A DNA stretch of 64,000 nucleotides, from contig NC_010506.1 in the NCBI RefSeq assembly GCF_000019525.1, positions 3,906,001 through 3,970,000 on the forward strand, read 5' to 3'. A program made the position numbers and the translations under genes. The stretch comes from Shewanella woodyi ATCC 51908. GTDB taxonomy: Bacteria; Pseudomonadota; Gammaproteobacteria; Enterobacterales; Shewanellaceae. The number at the start of each line of letters is the position of its first letter. The stretch's first letter is position 1. The notes beneath the pieces were generated by a model. The model did no database searches, was not told the origin of the DNA, and saw only the letters and a list, made by a program, of their open reading frames with translations. This document shows positions 45,939 through 55,668 of the stretch, piece after piece.

Positions 45939-47546
45939 GTGACTCAACTCAGCAGTCGTATTAACCCGCGCAGTGATGAATTCAAGACCAAACATGATGA
46001 CATGGCTAACTTAGTCCATGATCTACAACAAAAACTCAATGTCATTGAACAGGGCGGCGGTGATGTTGCCCGTGAGCGTCATCTATCACGAGGAAAGCTA
46101 CTTCCGAGACAACGTGTAGAGAAGTTACTCGATCCCGGTTCCCCTTTCCTCGAGCTGTCACAGTTTGCAGCCTATGAACTCTACGAAGATATAGTCCCTG
46201 CAGCGGGGATTATTGCAGGAGTTGGTCGTGTCAGCGGCGTCGAATGTATGATCATCGCCAATGATGCCACCGTCAAAGGCGGCACTTACTATCCAGTCAC
46301 AGTAAAAAAACATCTTCGAGCTCAAGATATTGCTAGTCGTTGTCACCTTCCCTGTATCTACCTTGTTGACTCAGGCGGCGCTAACCTGCCACGCCAAGAT
46401 GAAGTCTTTCCAGACAGAGATCATTTCGGACGCATCTTCTATAACCAAGCGCAGATGTCAGCCAAAGGGATCCCGCAGATAGCCGTAGTGATGGGTCTTT
46501 GTACCGCAGGTGGCGCTTATGTGCCAGCCATGGCTGATGAGTCTATTATCGTTAAAGAGCAAGGCACTATCTTCCTCGCAGGCCCACCGTTGGTAAAAGC
46601 GGCCACTGGAGAGGAGGTCACCGCAGAGGAGCTTGGCGGCGCAGAGGTGCACACTAAGATATCTGGCGTGGCCGATCATATGGCCCAAAGCGATGAACAT
46701 GCGCTAGAGCTGGCACGCAAAGCGGTCACGCGTCTGAACAATCAAAAAACCATAGAGTCTGAGCTTAGCCCAGTTAAACCGCCAAAATTCGATATTAACG
46801 AGCTTTACGGCATCGTAGGGACAGATCTTAAAAAGCCATACGATGTTAAAGAGGTGATAGCGCGTGTAGTCGATGACTCAGATTTTGATGAGTTTAAAGC
46901 AGGCTACGGCCCTACTTTAGTCTGTGGCTTTGCTCGCATTCATGGCTACCCAGTGGGTATTGTCGCCAATAATGGCATCCTCTTCTCTGAATCCGCTCAG
47001 AAAGGGGCGCACTTTATCGAGCTATGTTGTCAGCGAAAAATCCCCCTCCTCTTCTTGCAAAATATCACCGGCTTTATGGTGGGTAAGAAATATGAGCATG
47101 AAGGGATCGCAAAACATGGTGCCAAGATGGTGACCGCTGTTTCCTGTGCAAACGTGCCTAAATTTACCGTTATTATCGGTGGCAGTTACGGCGCTGGTAA
47201 TTATGGTATGTGCGGACGAGCATTCGAGCCAACCATGATGTGGATGTGGCCAAATGCCCGTATCTCAGTGATGGGTGGCGAACAAGCCGCAGGGGTATTG
47301 GCCACCGTTCGTCGTGATGGTCTTGCCCGCAAAGGTGTTGAATGGTCCGATACTGATGAGCAAAAATTCCGTGCACCGATAGTCGAGCAGTATGACAAAG
47401 AGGGTCACCCTTATCATGCCAGTGCCCGCCTTTGGGATGATGGCATTATTGACCCTGCTCAAACCCGAGATGTGGTTGGCTTAGCCTTGTCGGCAGCCCT
47501 TAACGCACCGATAGAAGACACCAAGTTTGGTGTGTTCCGTATGTAA
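45939..47546 (+). CDS. liuB: 3-methylcrotonyl-CoA carboxylase, carboxyltransferase subunit
   Basis: The 535-residue beta subunit transfers carboxyl from carboxybiotin to 3-methylcrotonyl-CoA. The carboxyltransferase motifs are [16 protein letters not shown] near residue 146, [29 protein letters not shown] and [18 protein letters not shown]. The GTG start at 45939 follows AAAGGA by 8 nt. Its partner biotin subunit is LiuD, two genes downstream. Confidence 0.95.
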   Translation: MTQLSSRINPRSDEFKTKHDDMANLVHDLQQKLNVIEQGGGDVARERHLSRGKLLPRQRVEKLLDPGSPFLELSQFAAYELYEDIVPAAGIIAGVGRVSGVECMIIANDATVKGGTYYPVTVKKHLRAQDIASRCHLPCIYLVDSGGANLPRQDEVFPDRDHFGRIFYNQAQMSAKGIPQIAVVMGLCTAGGAYVPAMADESIIVKEQGTIFLAGPPLVKAATGEEVTAEELGGAEVHTKISGVADHMAQSDEHALELARKAVTRLNNQKTIESELSPVKPPKFDINELYGIVGTDLKKPYDVKEVIARVVDDSDFDEFKAGYGPTLVCGFARIHGYPVGIVANNGILFSESAQKGAHFIELCCQRKIPLLFLQNITGFMVGKKYEHEGIAKHGAKMVTAVSCANVPKFTVIIGGSYGAGNYGMCGRAFEPTMMWMWPNARISVMGGEQAAGVLATVRRDGLARKGVEWSDTDEQKFRAPIVEQYDKEGHPYHASARLWDDGIIDPAQTRDVVGLALSAALNAPIEDTKFGVFRM

Positions 47547-47547
47547 T

Positions 47548-47563
47548 TTAACCTCTAGGTTAA
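47548..47563 (+). other. Small hairpin between liuB and liuC
   Basis: TTAACC-TCTA-GGTTAA is a perfect 6-bp stem right after the liuB stop codon; the role, if any, may be mRNA protection. Confidence 0.4.
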
Positions 47564-47622
47564 GGGTTAAGTTGAACACATCTTAAGTTAAGAACTGGGC
47601 AAGATAATCGGGCTAATAGACA

Positions 47623-48462
47623 ATGGATAACCAAGCCATGACAAGTGAATTTTCAAACAGGTTAAATTTCGTAAACTGCACCCTAGAAAATGGGGTTGGA
47701 GAACTGATCCTCGACCGAGCAGACAAACATAATGCTTTTGATGAGGTGATGATCAACGAGATGATCCAATCTCTTGAGCATTTTGCTAACAACAGCAACT
47801 GCCAAGTGCTTATCCTTAAAGCAAACGGCAAGAACTTTAGTGCTGGCGCCGATCTCAACTGGATGCGCAATCAGGCAAAGATGGATTTTGAGCAGAACTT
47901 GGCTGATGCTAACGAACTGGCGAAGCTGATGTCGATGCTAGATAAGTTCCCTAAGCCAACTATCGCATTGGTTCAAGGCGCAGCCTTTGGTGGTGCTTTA
48001 GGGCTTATCTGCTGCTGCGATATTGCCATCGCTAATGCCCGTGCCAGCTTCTGCTTAAGCGAAGTCAAATTGGGATTAATTCCAGCAGTCATTAGCCCTT
48101 ACGTCACTCGCGCTATGGGACAACGAGCCGCTCGTCGCTATATGCTCACCGCGGAGCGCTTTAACGCGCAAACCGCGCAGTCTCTCAATGTCGTTCATGA
48201 GATAGATGATGATCTTGATGCACACGCCAAACCCATTATCGATGCACTGCTTGCCAATAGCCCTCAAGGCATGGCTTGGGTAAAAACCTTACTCTCAACC
48301 CTTGAAAACGGCGTGATAGATCAAAACACATTAGATTATACCAGCGAGCGCATTGCTCGAATTCGCGTGTCAGATGAAGGCCAAGAGGGACTCAATGCCT
48401 TCTTCGAAAAACGTAGCCCTAACTGGAAACTAGACTCTGACACGGCCCAAGGAGCTCAATAA
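47623..48462 (+). CDS. liuC: 3-methylglutaconyl-CoA hydratase
   Basis: The 279-residue crotonase-family protein hydrates 3-methylglutaconyl-CoA to HMG-CoA. It has the oxyanion segment NFSAGADLNWMRNQAK, VQGAAFGGALGLICCCDIAIA and LSEVKLGLIPAVISPYV. The GAAFGGALGL and SEVKLGLIPAVISPYV forms are typical of LiuC rather than enoyl-CoA hydratase proper. The genes before and after make its substrate and use its product. An in-frame ATG at 47638 is an alternative start. Confidence 0.93.
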   Translation: MDNQAMTSEFSNRLNFVNCTLENGVGELILDRADKHNAFDEVMINEMIQSLEHFANNSNCQVLILKANGKNFSAGADLNWMRNQAKMDFEQNLADANELAKLMSMLDKFPKPTIALVQGAAFGGALGLICCCDIAIANARASFCLSEVKLGLIPAVISPYVTRAMGQRAARRYMLTAERFNAQTAQSLNVVHEIDDDLDAHAKPIIDALLANSPQGMAWVKTLLSTLENGVIDQNTLDYTSERIARIRVSDEGQEGLNAFFEKRSPNWKLDSDTAQGAQ

Positions 48463-48463
48463 C

Positions 48464-50593
48464 ATGGTTGCCCAAACGTCAAAAAATAATAACACAGGCA
48501 AAACCTTGCTGATTAAGAAGCTGTTAATAGCCAACCGAGGCGAAATAGCCTGTCGCATCATAAAAACCGCCAAAGCCATGGGGATCCGTACCGTCGCCCT
48601 CTACTCTGACGCCGATATTGATGCCCGTCATGTGGCTATGGCCGATGAGTCTTTCTACCTTGGTGGCAGTGCACCGGCAGACTCCTACCTCAAAGGCGAT
48701 TTTATCGTCGAAATAGCCAAAAAATCTGGCGCACAAGCTATCCATCCTGGCTACGGTTTCCTATCAGAGAATGCCGATTTTGCGCGTTTATGTGAGCAAT
48801 CAGATATCGCTTTTGTTGGACCAAGCGCAGCTGCTATCGACTCTATGGGCAGCAAGAGTGCGGCTAAAGAGATCATGGGCGCCGCCAAGGTCCCACTGGT
48901 TCCCGGTTATCACGGTGATGAGCAAGAGGATGCGTTATTAGTTAGCGAAGCAAAGAAAATGGGCTTCCCACTACTTATCAAAGCGGCCTTTGGCGGTGGC
49001 GGTAAAGGAATGCGTATCGTTGAGAACGAAACTGAAGTTCTGGACGCCATCCACTCAGCTCGTCGTGAAGCTATCTCCTCTTTTGGCAACGACAAGCTAC
49101 TGATGGAGCGTTATCTTCGCCAACCTCGCCACGTCGAAGTGCAGGTCTTTGCCGATAATCATGGCAACTGTATCTATCTTTCAGACAGAGACTGCTCTAT
49201 CCAGCGACGCCACCAAAAAGTTGTCGAGGAAGCACCGGCGCCAGGATTAAGTGATGAGTTAAGAGTCAAGATGGGAGAAGCGGCCGTTGCAGCGGCAAAA
49301 GCCATCGACTATCAAGGTGCAGGCACAGTTGAATTTTTGCTTGATACTGACAACAGCTTCTACTTTATGGAGATGAACACCCGTCTGCAGGTTGAGCACC
49401 CAGTAACCGAGCTGGTAACAGGCCAAGATCTCGTCAAGTGGCAGCTGATGGTTGCCAGTGGTCATCCACTGCCACTAGCCCAAGATGAAGTCAGAATACA
49501 TGGCCACTCTTTTGAGGTGCGTATCTACGCAGAAGACCCGCAAAATGAGTTTCTTCCTGCCAGCGGTAAACTCAACTTCCTGCGCGAACCAGAGCAAAGC
49601 AGATTTGTACGTATCGACTCTGGGATCCGTGAAAATGATGTGATCAGTAACTTTTACGATCCCATGATCTCTAAATTAATTGTTTGGGATGAATCCCGCC
49701 CAAGAGCGCTACAACGTCTGGTGCACTCATTAGAGTCATATCAGATAAGTGGCCTAAAACATAATATCGAGTTTCTTGCTAATATCGCCGAGCATCAAGC
49801 ATTTCGTGATGCTAACTTCAGCACAGACTTTATCGACCGTTACGGTGATGGCCTTATCGGACGTGGCCTAAGTGGCAATGCCATTAAGGATGAGCAAACA
49901 GCATTGGCACTAGCCGCTCTGTATCAAGTCTGTGCCCGAAGAGTGGCAGCAAAAGCCTGTGCCATTAACAGCAATGACCCATACTCACCTTGGGGGACAG
50001 TCAGCGGCTTTAGACTCAATAGCGCCAGTCAGCATCAGGTCTCTCTGCTCGATGATAATCATGAGCTGCAACATCTTGAGCTTATTGAAACCTCTGTTGG
50101 CGGCAAATCTATCTTCCAGATGCAGCAAGGGGACAACCTCTATGTGCTCAATGGTGAGCTGCACGGTGAACTGCTCCATGCAGAGATCTCACTGAGCCAA
50201 GCAGATAAAAACCGTGATCCACTGACAGATAAAAACCAAGCACACAAATTCAAGGTGCCTGTGAGTCAGGTCGATGATGACTTTACCCTTTTTATTAACT
50301 CTAGTAGTTACCATTTCCGTGCGATCCAAACTGAGCTAACTGAGGAGCAGGAGTGCCTTGCCGATAAGCTTAAAGCGCCGATGAATGGCACAGTGGTCAC
50401 TCATCTGGTGAATGCTGGCGACACAGTGACCGCAGGACAAGGCTTAATGGTGATGGAAGCCATGAAAATGGAATATACAATAGAATCTCCCTTTGATGGC
50501 ATTGTCAGTGCATTCTTCTTCGACATAGGTGAGCTAGTCAGTGATGGCGCAGTTTTAGTTGATGTTGAACCTGCTAAAAAAGAAGAGGGATAA
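48464..50593 (+). CDS. liuD: 3-methylcrotonyl-CoA carboxylase, biotin-containing subunit
   Basis: This 709-residue alpha subunit has a biotin-carboxylase domain (about 20-470) and a C-terminal biotinyl domain. The first contains [28 protein letters not shown], the ATP loop [14 protein letters not shown] and [13 protein letters not shown]. The second has [12 protein letters not shown] near residue 670, whose Lys carries biotin. The start is one base after liuC with an AAGGAG inside liuC, so translation is coupled. With LiuB it forms the carboxylase. Confidence 0.96.
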   Translation: MVAQTSKNNNTGKTLLIKKLLIANRGEIACRIIKTAKAMGIRTVALYSDADIDARHVAMADESFYLGGSAPADSYLKGDFIVEIAKKSGAQAIHPGYGFLSENADFARLCEQSDIAFVGPSAAAIDSMGSKSAAKEIMGAAKVPLVPGYHGDEQEDALLVSEAKKMGFPLLIKAAFGGGGKGMRIVENETEVLDAIHSARREAISSFGNDKLLMERYLRQPRHVEVQVFADNHGNCIYLSDRDCSIQRRHQKVVEEAPAPGLSDELRVKMGEAAVAAAKAIDYQGAGTVEFLLDTDNSFYFMEMNTRLQVEHPVTELVTGQDLVKWQLMVASGHPLPLAQDEVRIHGHSFEVRIYAEDPQNEFLPASGKLNFLREPEQSRFVRIDSGIRENDVISNFYDPMISKLIVWDESRPRALQRLVHSLESYQISGLKHNIEFLANIAEHQAFRDANFSTDFIDRYGDGLIGRGLSGNAIKDEQTALALAALYQVCARRVAAKACAINSNDPYSPWGTVSGFRLNSASQHQVSLLDDNHELQHLELIETSVGGKSIFQMQQGDNLYVLNGELHGELLHAEISLSQADKNRDPLTDKNQAHKFKVPVSQVDDDFTLFINSSSYHFRAIQTELTEEQECLADKLKAPMNGTVVTHLVNAGDTVTAGQGLMVMEAMKMEYTIESPFDGIVSAFFFDIGELVSDGAVLVDVEPAKKEEG

Positions 50594-50595
50594 AG

Positions 50596-51486
50596 ATGAC
50601 CCCTAACAAGGTTAGCATTTTTGAGGTGGGTGCCCGTGATGGTCTGCAAAACGAGCTGCCAGTCACCACCCAAGATAAAATTGCCTTAGTTGAAGCATTA
50701 GGCCGAGCAGGTGTTAAGCGAATAGAAGCCGCCAGCTTTGTATCACCCAAATGGGTACCACAGATGGCCGACTCTGGCGATGTTCTGCGCAATATTAGTC
50801 GCCAAGATGGCGTCACCTACAGCGCGCTCACACCTAACTTGAAGGGGCTGGAACTTGCACTTGACGCTGGTGCCGATGAAGTTGCCATTTTTGGCGCCGC
50901 CTCCCAGAGCTTTAGTCAGCGTAATATCAACTGCTCAATAGAGGAATCTATTGAGCGCTTCGCCCCTGTAATGGAGCGGGCTATTGCCGCAAATATCCCT
51001 GTCCGAGGATATGTCTCTTGCGTGCTAGGTTGCCCCTATGAAGGTGATATTGCCATCAGTGAAGTCGCACGAGTGTCTGAGATCCTTTACAAGATGGGCT
51101 GTTATGAAATATCCCTTGGTGACACCATAGGTGTTGGCACGCCAGCCAATGCCCGTAGAATGGTTGAAGCGGTCAGCCAGAAAGTACCCGTTGATAAGCT
51201 GGCACTGCATTTTCATGATACCTACGGCCAAGCACTCGCAAATATCTTAGCCTGCTTAGAAACAGGGGTAAGCGTGATCGATTCATCGGTTGCAGGCCTT
51301 GGAGGCTGCCCCTACGCCAAAGGTGCATCGGGTAATTTAGCAACTGAGGATCTTGTTTATATGCTCAATGGATTAGGTATCGAAACAGGCATCGATCTTC
51401 ATTTGCTGGCTAAAGCGGGTAATACAATAAGCCAAGCCTTAGGCAAAAGTACTGGCTCTAAAGTAGCAAGAGCCATCAGCGGATAA
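50596..51486 (+). CDS. liuE: Hydroxymethylglutaryl-CoA lyase
   Basis: The 296-residue TIM-barrel enzyme splits HMG-CoA into acetoacetate and acetyl-CoA. The N-terminal [11 protein letters not shown] metal/catalytic motif, [19 protein letters not shown] and the C-terminal [14 protein letters not shown] (active-site cysteine loop) are all intact. It starts 2 nt after liuD, so it is coupled. Its product acetoacetate is the substrate of the ScoAB pair downstream. Confidence 0.96.
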   Translation: MTPNKVSIFEVGARDGLQNELPVTTQDKIALVEALGRAGVKRIEAASFVSPKWVPQMADSGDVLRNISRQDGVTYSALTPNLKGLELALDAGADEVAIFGAASQSFSQRNINCSIEESIERFAPVMERAIAANIPVRGYVSCVLGCPYEGDIAISEVARVSEILYKMGCYEISLGDTIGVGTPANARRMVEAVSQKVPVDKLALHFHDTYGQALANILACLETGVSVIDSSVAGLGGCPYAKGASGNLATEDLVYMLNGLGIETGIDLHLLAKAGNTISQALGKSTGSKVARAISG

Positions 51487-51563
51487 AAAATTAGCTAGCG
51501 CTTAATACCGAACGAATACAGAAATGATCACATAAATGATTATTGTGGATGGAGATAAGAATA

Positions 51564-52268
51564 ATGGCAGGACTCAATAAAGTCGTAGCAAGTTATGAAG
51601 AAGCCCTCGCAGGTCTAAGCAACGATATGACTGTGATGGTGGGAGGTTTCGGCCTTTGTGGTATTCCTGAAGGCTTAATTGCACAAATGGTAAAAACCGG
51701 AGCCACAGGACTGACTGCCATCTCAAACAATGCAGGCGTGGATGATTTTGGTTTAGGCTTGCTGCTTAAAACCCGTCAGATAAGTACCATGATCGCCTCC
51801 TATGTCGGTGAAAATGCCACCTTTGAGCAGCAGATGCTCTCAGGCGAGCTAAACGTCATACTCACACCTCAGGGGACACTTGCTGAGAAAATTCGAGCTG
51901 GTGGTGCTGGCATTCCCGCTTTCTTTACCGCTACCGGCTACGGCACCCCCGTTGCTGACGGTAAGGAGACTCGCGAGATTGATGGCCGTCACTATGTCCT
52001 TGAACCATCATTAACCGCTGATTTTGCCTTAATTCGCGCTTGGAAAGCCGATACCATGGGAAATTTGGTGTTCCGCAAAACCGCCGCTAACTTTAACCCT
52101 ATGATGGCAACCGCTGGCAAGATCACCGTGGTAGAAGCTGAGCATATTGTTGAGGCTGGCGAGTTAGATCCAGATCATATTCATACACCTGGCATCTACG
52201 TAAACCGCGTGATCCAAGGAACGTTCGAAAAGCGTATCGAACAGCGCACAGTAAAAGCATCAGCATAA
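51564..52268 (+). CDS. scoA: 3-oxoacid CoA-transferase subunit A
   Basis: The 234-residue protein has the family I CoA-transferase A signature, [16 protein letters not shown] (about 24-39), and [10 protein letters not shown]. Together with the next gene it moves CoA from succinyl-CoA (SCOT type) or acetyl-CoA (AtoDA type) to acetoacetate; sequence by eye cannot decide the donor, though SCOT is more likely beside liu genes. ATG 51564 has a GGAG 9 nt upstream; the longer frame to 51543 is not needed. Confidence 0.92.
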   Translation: MAGLNKVVASYEEALAGLSNDMTVMVGGFGLCGIPEGLIAQMVKTGATGLTAISNNAGVDDFGLGLLLKTRQISTMIASYVGENATFEQQMLSGELNVILTPQGTLAEKIRAGGAGIPAFFTATGYGTPVADGKETREIDGRHYVLEPSLTADFALIRAWKADTMGNLVFRKTAANFNPMMATAGKITVVEAEHIVEAGELDPDHIHTPGIYVNRVIQGTFEKRIEQRTVKASA

Positions 52269-52281
52269 GGAGGGCAACACC

Positions 52282-52938
52282 ATGGCACTATCAAGAGAAC
52301 AACTCGCGCAACGTGTGGCCCAAGAGCTTAAAGATGGTTACTACGTTAACCTCGGCATCGGTATTCCAACCTTAGTCGCAAACTACATTCCCGACGGCAT
52401 GGACGTGATGCTGCAATCAGAAAATGGCCTACTCGGCATGGGAGAATTCCCAACCGAGGAGACCATAGATGCAGACTTAATCAATGCCGGCAAGCAAACT
52501 GTTACCGCCGTTGACGGTGCGTCATTTTTCTCATCGGCGGAGAGCTTCGCGATGATCCGTGGCGGCCATGTGGATCTAACGGTACTCGGTGCATTTGAAG
52601 TCGATGAACAAGGTTCTATCGCCTCTTGGATGATCCCAGGCAAATTGATTAAAGGCATGGGCGGCGCAATGGATCTCGTGGCTGGCGCGGATAACATTAT
52701 CGTCACCATGATGCATGCAGACAAGCGCGGTAACTCTAAACTACTGCCAAAGTGTGAACTGCCATTAACTGGCTTTGGGTGCATTAAACGTGTACTGACA
52801 GACTTAGCTTTTATGGAGATAAAAGATGGCGCGTTTCATCTGCTAGAGCGTGCTCCAGGCGTTACAGTTGAAGAGATAGTAGCAAAGACAGCTGGTAAAC
52901 TGATTGTTCCTGACAATGTGCCAGAGATGAGTTTTTAA
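52282..52938 (+). CDS. scoB: 3-oxoacid CoA-transferase subunit B
   Basis: The 218-residue subunit carries the catalytic glutamate E47 in LQSENGLLGMG and the GLGIP-type oxyanion region NLGIGIPTLVANY. A very strong AAGGAGGG site lies in the 13-bp gap after scoA. It completes acetoacetyl-CoA formation; thiolase then gives acetyl-CoA. A terminator follows at 52973-53010. Confidence 0.94.
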   Translation: MALSREQLAQRVAQELKDGYYVNLGIGIPTLVANYIPDGMDVMLQSENGLLGMGEFPTEETIDADLINAGKQTVTAVDGASFFSSAESFAMIRGGHVDLTVLGAFEVDEQGSIASWMIPGKLIKGMGGAMDLVAGADNIIVTMMHADKRGNSKLLPKCELPLTGFGCIKRVLTDLAFMEIKDGAFHLLERAPGVTVEEIVAKTAGKLIVPDNVPEMSF

Positions 52939-52972
52939 TCTCACATCAATCTATATTGATTAGTTTCTGAAT

Positions 52973-53010
52973 AAAAACGCCCACAAGATTCATCTTGCTG
53001 GGCGTTTTTT
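52973..53010 (+). terminator. Terminator of the liu-sco operon
   Basis: AAAACGCCCA-CAAGAT and ATCTTG-CTGGGCGTTTTTT form a long stem with one bulge followed by six Ts. Confidence 0.9.
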
Positions 53011-53200
53011 ATATGACATTTTCGTCGTGAAAAATCGCAAGCCATTAACAATGAACAATGGAAAACAAATACATTAAAACAAAATAATTACAATCCAAAT
53101 GAAAATGTATGCACAGCTCCCACTTTACTCAAGTCGGCTTGTTTCATCTGCTTACCAAAGGTACCGTGCGCGCATCATTTGTGACCAATATATTTAGATT

Positions 53201-53764
53201 GTGAAATTAAATAGAAAGCAGCAAGGTTTTACCTTAATCGAGTTAGTCATCGTCATCATCATACTGGGAGTGTTAAGTGTGATTGCTACGCCAAAGCTTC
53301 TTTCACTCTCAAGTGAAGCTCAAGCATCTAGCTTACAAGGCATTACAGGGGCAATCGCGTCGGTCAATAAACTGGTCCACTCCCAAACCCAAATTATTGG
53401 CATTGCAGATAAGAATGAATGTTTAGGTACCTGTAACAATCACCCAAATTGGGATAACGAAATAGCTTACTTCTACATAAACATATCAGGAACTCGTCTC
53501 TATGTGTATAACGGTTACCCCTTATCCCCCCTAACCGCGCCATCCGACTCAATGGCTGCGAATAACTATAAAGAAGTAATGGGGCTATCTGATGATGACT
53601 TCGTATATGGAATGGGCTCAAACTCCTCATTTGCCATTGTACCTAAAAAGTATGAGAGCAAATTAGCACAAATACTAGCAGGAACTTTCAAATGTCATGT
53701 TGAATATCGTAGCCCTACAAGATCCTTTAACTACTCAATTCAAGCCCTTACCGACAACTGCTAA
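53201..53764 (+). CDS. MSHA-like type IV pilin
   Basis: The 187-residue prepilin has a 9-residue basic leader (KLNRKQQG^FTLIELV) cut by prepilin peptidase, and the hydrophobic helix that follows. The C-terminal domain holds two cysteine pairs (CLGTC near residue 75-80, and late CHVEY and DNC). The start is GTG with no clear ribosome site. Unlike the minus-strand pilin at 36.3-36.9 kb it is intact. It overlaps the convergent TlpA-like gene by 4 bp. It stands alone, with no pilus assembly genes near. Confidence 0.85.
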   Translation: MKLNRKQQGFTLIELVIVIIILGVLSVIATPKLLSLSSEAQASSLQGITGAIASVNKLVHSQTQIIGIADKNECLGTCNNHPNWDNEIAYFYINISGTRLYVYNGYPLSPLTAPSDSMAANNYKEVMGLSDDDFVYGMGSNSSFAIVPKKYESKLAQILAGTFKCHVEYRSPTRSFNYSIQALTDNC

Positions 53765-54243
53765 TTTTTGAGAATAAACTCAGTGGCGGCGTTAAGATTT
53801 GGGTCATTAGGATCTGAAATATTGGTAACCCAAACTATCTCTCCGCCGCGGTTGATAAATACTGTGGTTGGGGTCCCTGGGACGCCGTAACTTTTGGCTG
53901 CACTCTCACCATTAATGAGCGTTGGAAAACCTATACCACGCTTTTTAAGAGTCTCAGCTGGCATCGCTCCCTCATCTTCATTAAAGCTAATCCCTAATAT
54001 CTGTAGATCAGTGTTAGCGTACTCTTTTCTTAATGACTCAAGTCCTGGCTGCAGCTTCTTACAATAGGGACACCAGGTCGCCCAGAAGTGTATTATCATC
54101 GGCTTGCCCTTGTACTCAGCCAAAGTGTGCATCTTGCCCTGTGGATCGGCTAAATTGAAATTTGGCGCAACATTTAGAACCTCAGCTGCTTGTAAATTTC
54201 CAGCGAACAAAATAAACAGTAATGCACTTTTCAATAATCTCAT
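53761..54243 (-). CDS. TlpA-like thioredoxin, exported
   Basis: The 160-residue protein has a signal peptide (about 1-19, cleavage near LQAA) and a thioredoxin fold with FWATWCPYCKKL (active cysteines in CPYC, about 57-60), GISFNED and the cis-proline VPGTPTTVF. It is probably a periplasmic thiol-disulfide protein of the TlpA/ResA/DsbE type. A CPYC active site is less common than CPPC. Context gives no client. Confidence 0.9.
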   Translation of the reverse strand: MRLLKSALLFILFAGNLQAAEVLNVAPNFNLADPQGKMHTLAEYKGKPMIIHFWATWCPYCKKLQPGLESLRKEYANTDLQILGISFNEDEGAMPAETLKKRGIGFPTLINGESAAKSYGVPGTPTTVFINRGGEIVWVTNISDPNDPNLNAATEFILKN

Positions 54244-54398
54244 TCTTATATTCCCTACCCTTTATTTTTAAGAAAAAATCCCTTAATAATAAAAATAGAC
54301 CGAAAAAGTTGAGTTTATAATTCAATTAGCACGGTCTAGGATAAATAATAGTTAACGACTCCAAAACAGAAATTGGTAAATAAGCCAGAGGAGCGCCA

Positions 54399-54836
54399 AT
54401 GAGATTCAGCATCAAGGGTGATCAACCCATCACCGTTTTTCAGGTAACAGCCGTCTTTAGTATGATTTTCGCCCTGATAGGCTTTAGTTATAATGTCTGG
54501 CGCATGGAGATCACTGAATACAACAGCAATATGCGTTCAGCAAGCTTCGAGTTATTGCTACAGCTATCTGAACTTGAAGGCATTGTTTATGCAGCCCACT
54601 ATGATCAAGATAAGTTTGAGGGCAATCCCAGAAAGGGCTGGATAAAGGTGAATTTAATTGCCGATTTAAGCATGATAGCCGAGCCAGAAGTGAAGCTTTC
54701 GGCCAATGCACTCAAACAGAGTTGGCAGGAAAACTGGCAAGAGCTTGCACAATCAGAGGAGAGTGCCCAAAACGTCATTGAGGCGATAGATAGCACACGA
54801 AACTCGGTAAGAGATCTTATATCTCAACTGAATTAA
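54399..54836 (+). CDS. Hypothetical protein with one N-terminal membrane segment
   Basis: The 145-residue product has one hydrophobic helix (about 13-35) followed by a long, helical, acidic region (about 45-145) rich in Glu, Gln and Ser. It is likely anchored in the inner membrane with the helical part outside or inside. I do not recognise a family. A strong GAGGAG site supports expression. Divergent from the TlpA-like gene and isolated from others. Confidence 0.7.
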   Translation: MRFSIKGDQPITVFQVTAVFSMIFALIGFSYNVWRMEITEYNSNMRSASFELLLQLSELEGIVYAAHYDQDKFEGNPRKGWIKVNLIADLSMIAEPEVKLSANALKQSWQENWQELAQSEESAQNVIEAIDSTRNSVRDLISQLN

Positions 54837-54911
54837 TATTGGTTTCAACGTCAGACTGAAAATACAGATCCAAGACAGTCACGAGTTGCGAGTCAAAGCA
54901 CTAAACTTGTA

Positions 54912-54953
54912 ACTCGAAACTCGAAACTCGAAACTCGAAACTCGAAACTCGAA
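54912..54953. repeat. Six tandem copies of ACTCGAA
   Basis: Six exact heptamers lie end to end between the hypothetical gene and tdk. The upstream flank (ACGAGTTGCGAGTC) has partial copies. A two-copy relative occurs at 29030-29042. Copy number is likely to vary by slippage. Confidence 0.9.
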
Positions 54954-54976
54954 GAATTTTAATCTAATCCCACACC

Positions 54977-55555
54977 TTAATCCCACAAGAATTCGCGGAA
55001 ATGTTTACGGCACACGGACTCATAACTCTCATTACCACCGATAGCAACCTGCTCACCGTCACGCATAGGTTTACCACTGCCATCCAATCTGAGTACCATA
55101 TTGGCTTTACGACCACAGTGACAGATGGTTTTAAGCTCAACCAACTTATCAGCCCATGCTAGCAAGTACTGACTGCCGCTAAATAGCTCGCCTTGAAAGT
55201 CTGTTTTCAAACCGTAGCAGAGCACCGGAATATCTAAGTTATCCACCACGTGGGTCAGCTGCTTAACCTGCTCTTTGCTTAAAAACTGAGATTCATCTAT
55301 CAAGATACAGTGCAGTTGTTTTTCATTGTGCGCACTAGTTATCATGGCCGCAAGGTTATCATCGCTACCAAATACCTGTGCATCGGTTTCAATACCTATT
55401 CTCGATGCCACTTTCCCCACGCCATACCTATCATCGATAGATGCTGTCATCACTAAGGTATTCATACCGCGTTCACGGTAGTTATAGGATGATTGCAGTA
55501 GAGAGGTCGACTTACCCGCATTCATGGCCGAGTAGTAAAAATAAAGTTGCGCCAA
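54977..55555 (-). CDS. tdk: Thymidine kinase
   Basis: The 192-residue type II thymidine kinase phosphorylates thymidine in the salvage path. The P-loop is [12 protein letters not shown] (about 8-19), the catalytic Glu lies in LIDESQFL, and C-terminal cysteines (CHCGRKAN...CRKHF) form the zinc site. The start is TTG at 55555 with AAGGA 8 nt before; no ATG matches the family start. It is separated from the minus-strand transporter gene by a terminator. Confidence 0.95.
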   Translation of the reverse strand: MAQLYFYYSAMNAGKSTSLLQSSYNYRERGMNTLVMTASIDDRYGVGKVASRIGIETDAQVFGSDDNLAAMITSAHNEKQLHCILIDESQFLSKEQVKQLTHVVDNLDIPVLCYGLKTDFQGELFSGSQYLLAWADKLVELKTICHCGRKANMVLRLDGSGKPMRDGEQVAIGGNESYESVCRKHFREFLWD

Positions 55556-55628
55556 ACCGATATTCCTTAATTTGATAGTGCCCGCTAGTTTACCAGTTTA
55601 CTGAATAATTGATATCAGCTTGAAATGA

Positions 55629-55651
55629 AAAAGCCGCTCATTGAGCGGCTT
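55629..55651 (-). terminator. Terminator of the NhaC/LysW gene
   Basis: AAGCCGCTCA and TGAGCGGCTT form a tight stem followed on the minus strand by a TTTTT run. Confidence 0.85.
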
Positions 55652-55668
55652 CTCTATCTACATTTACT

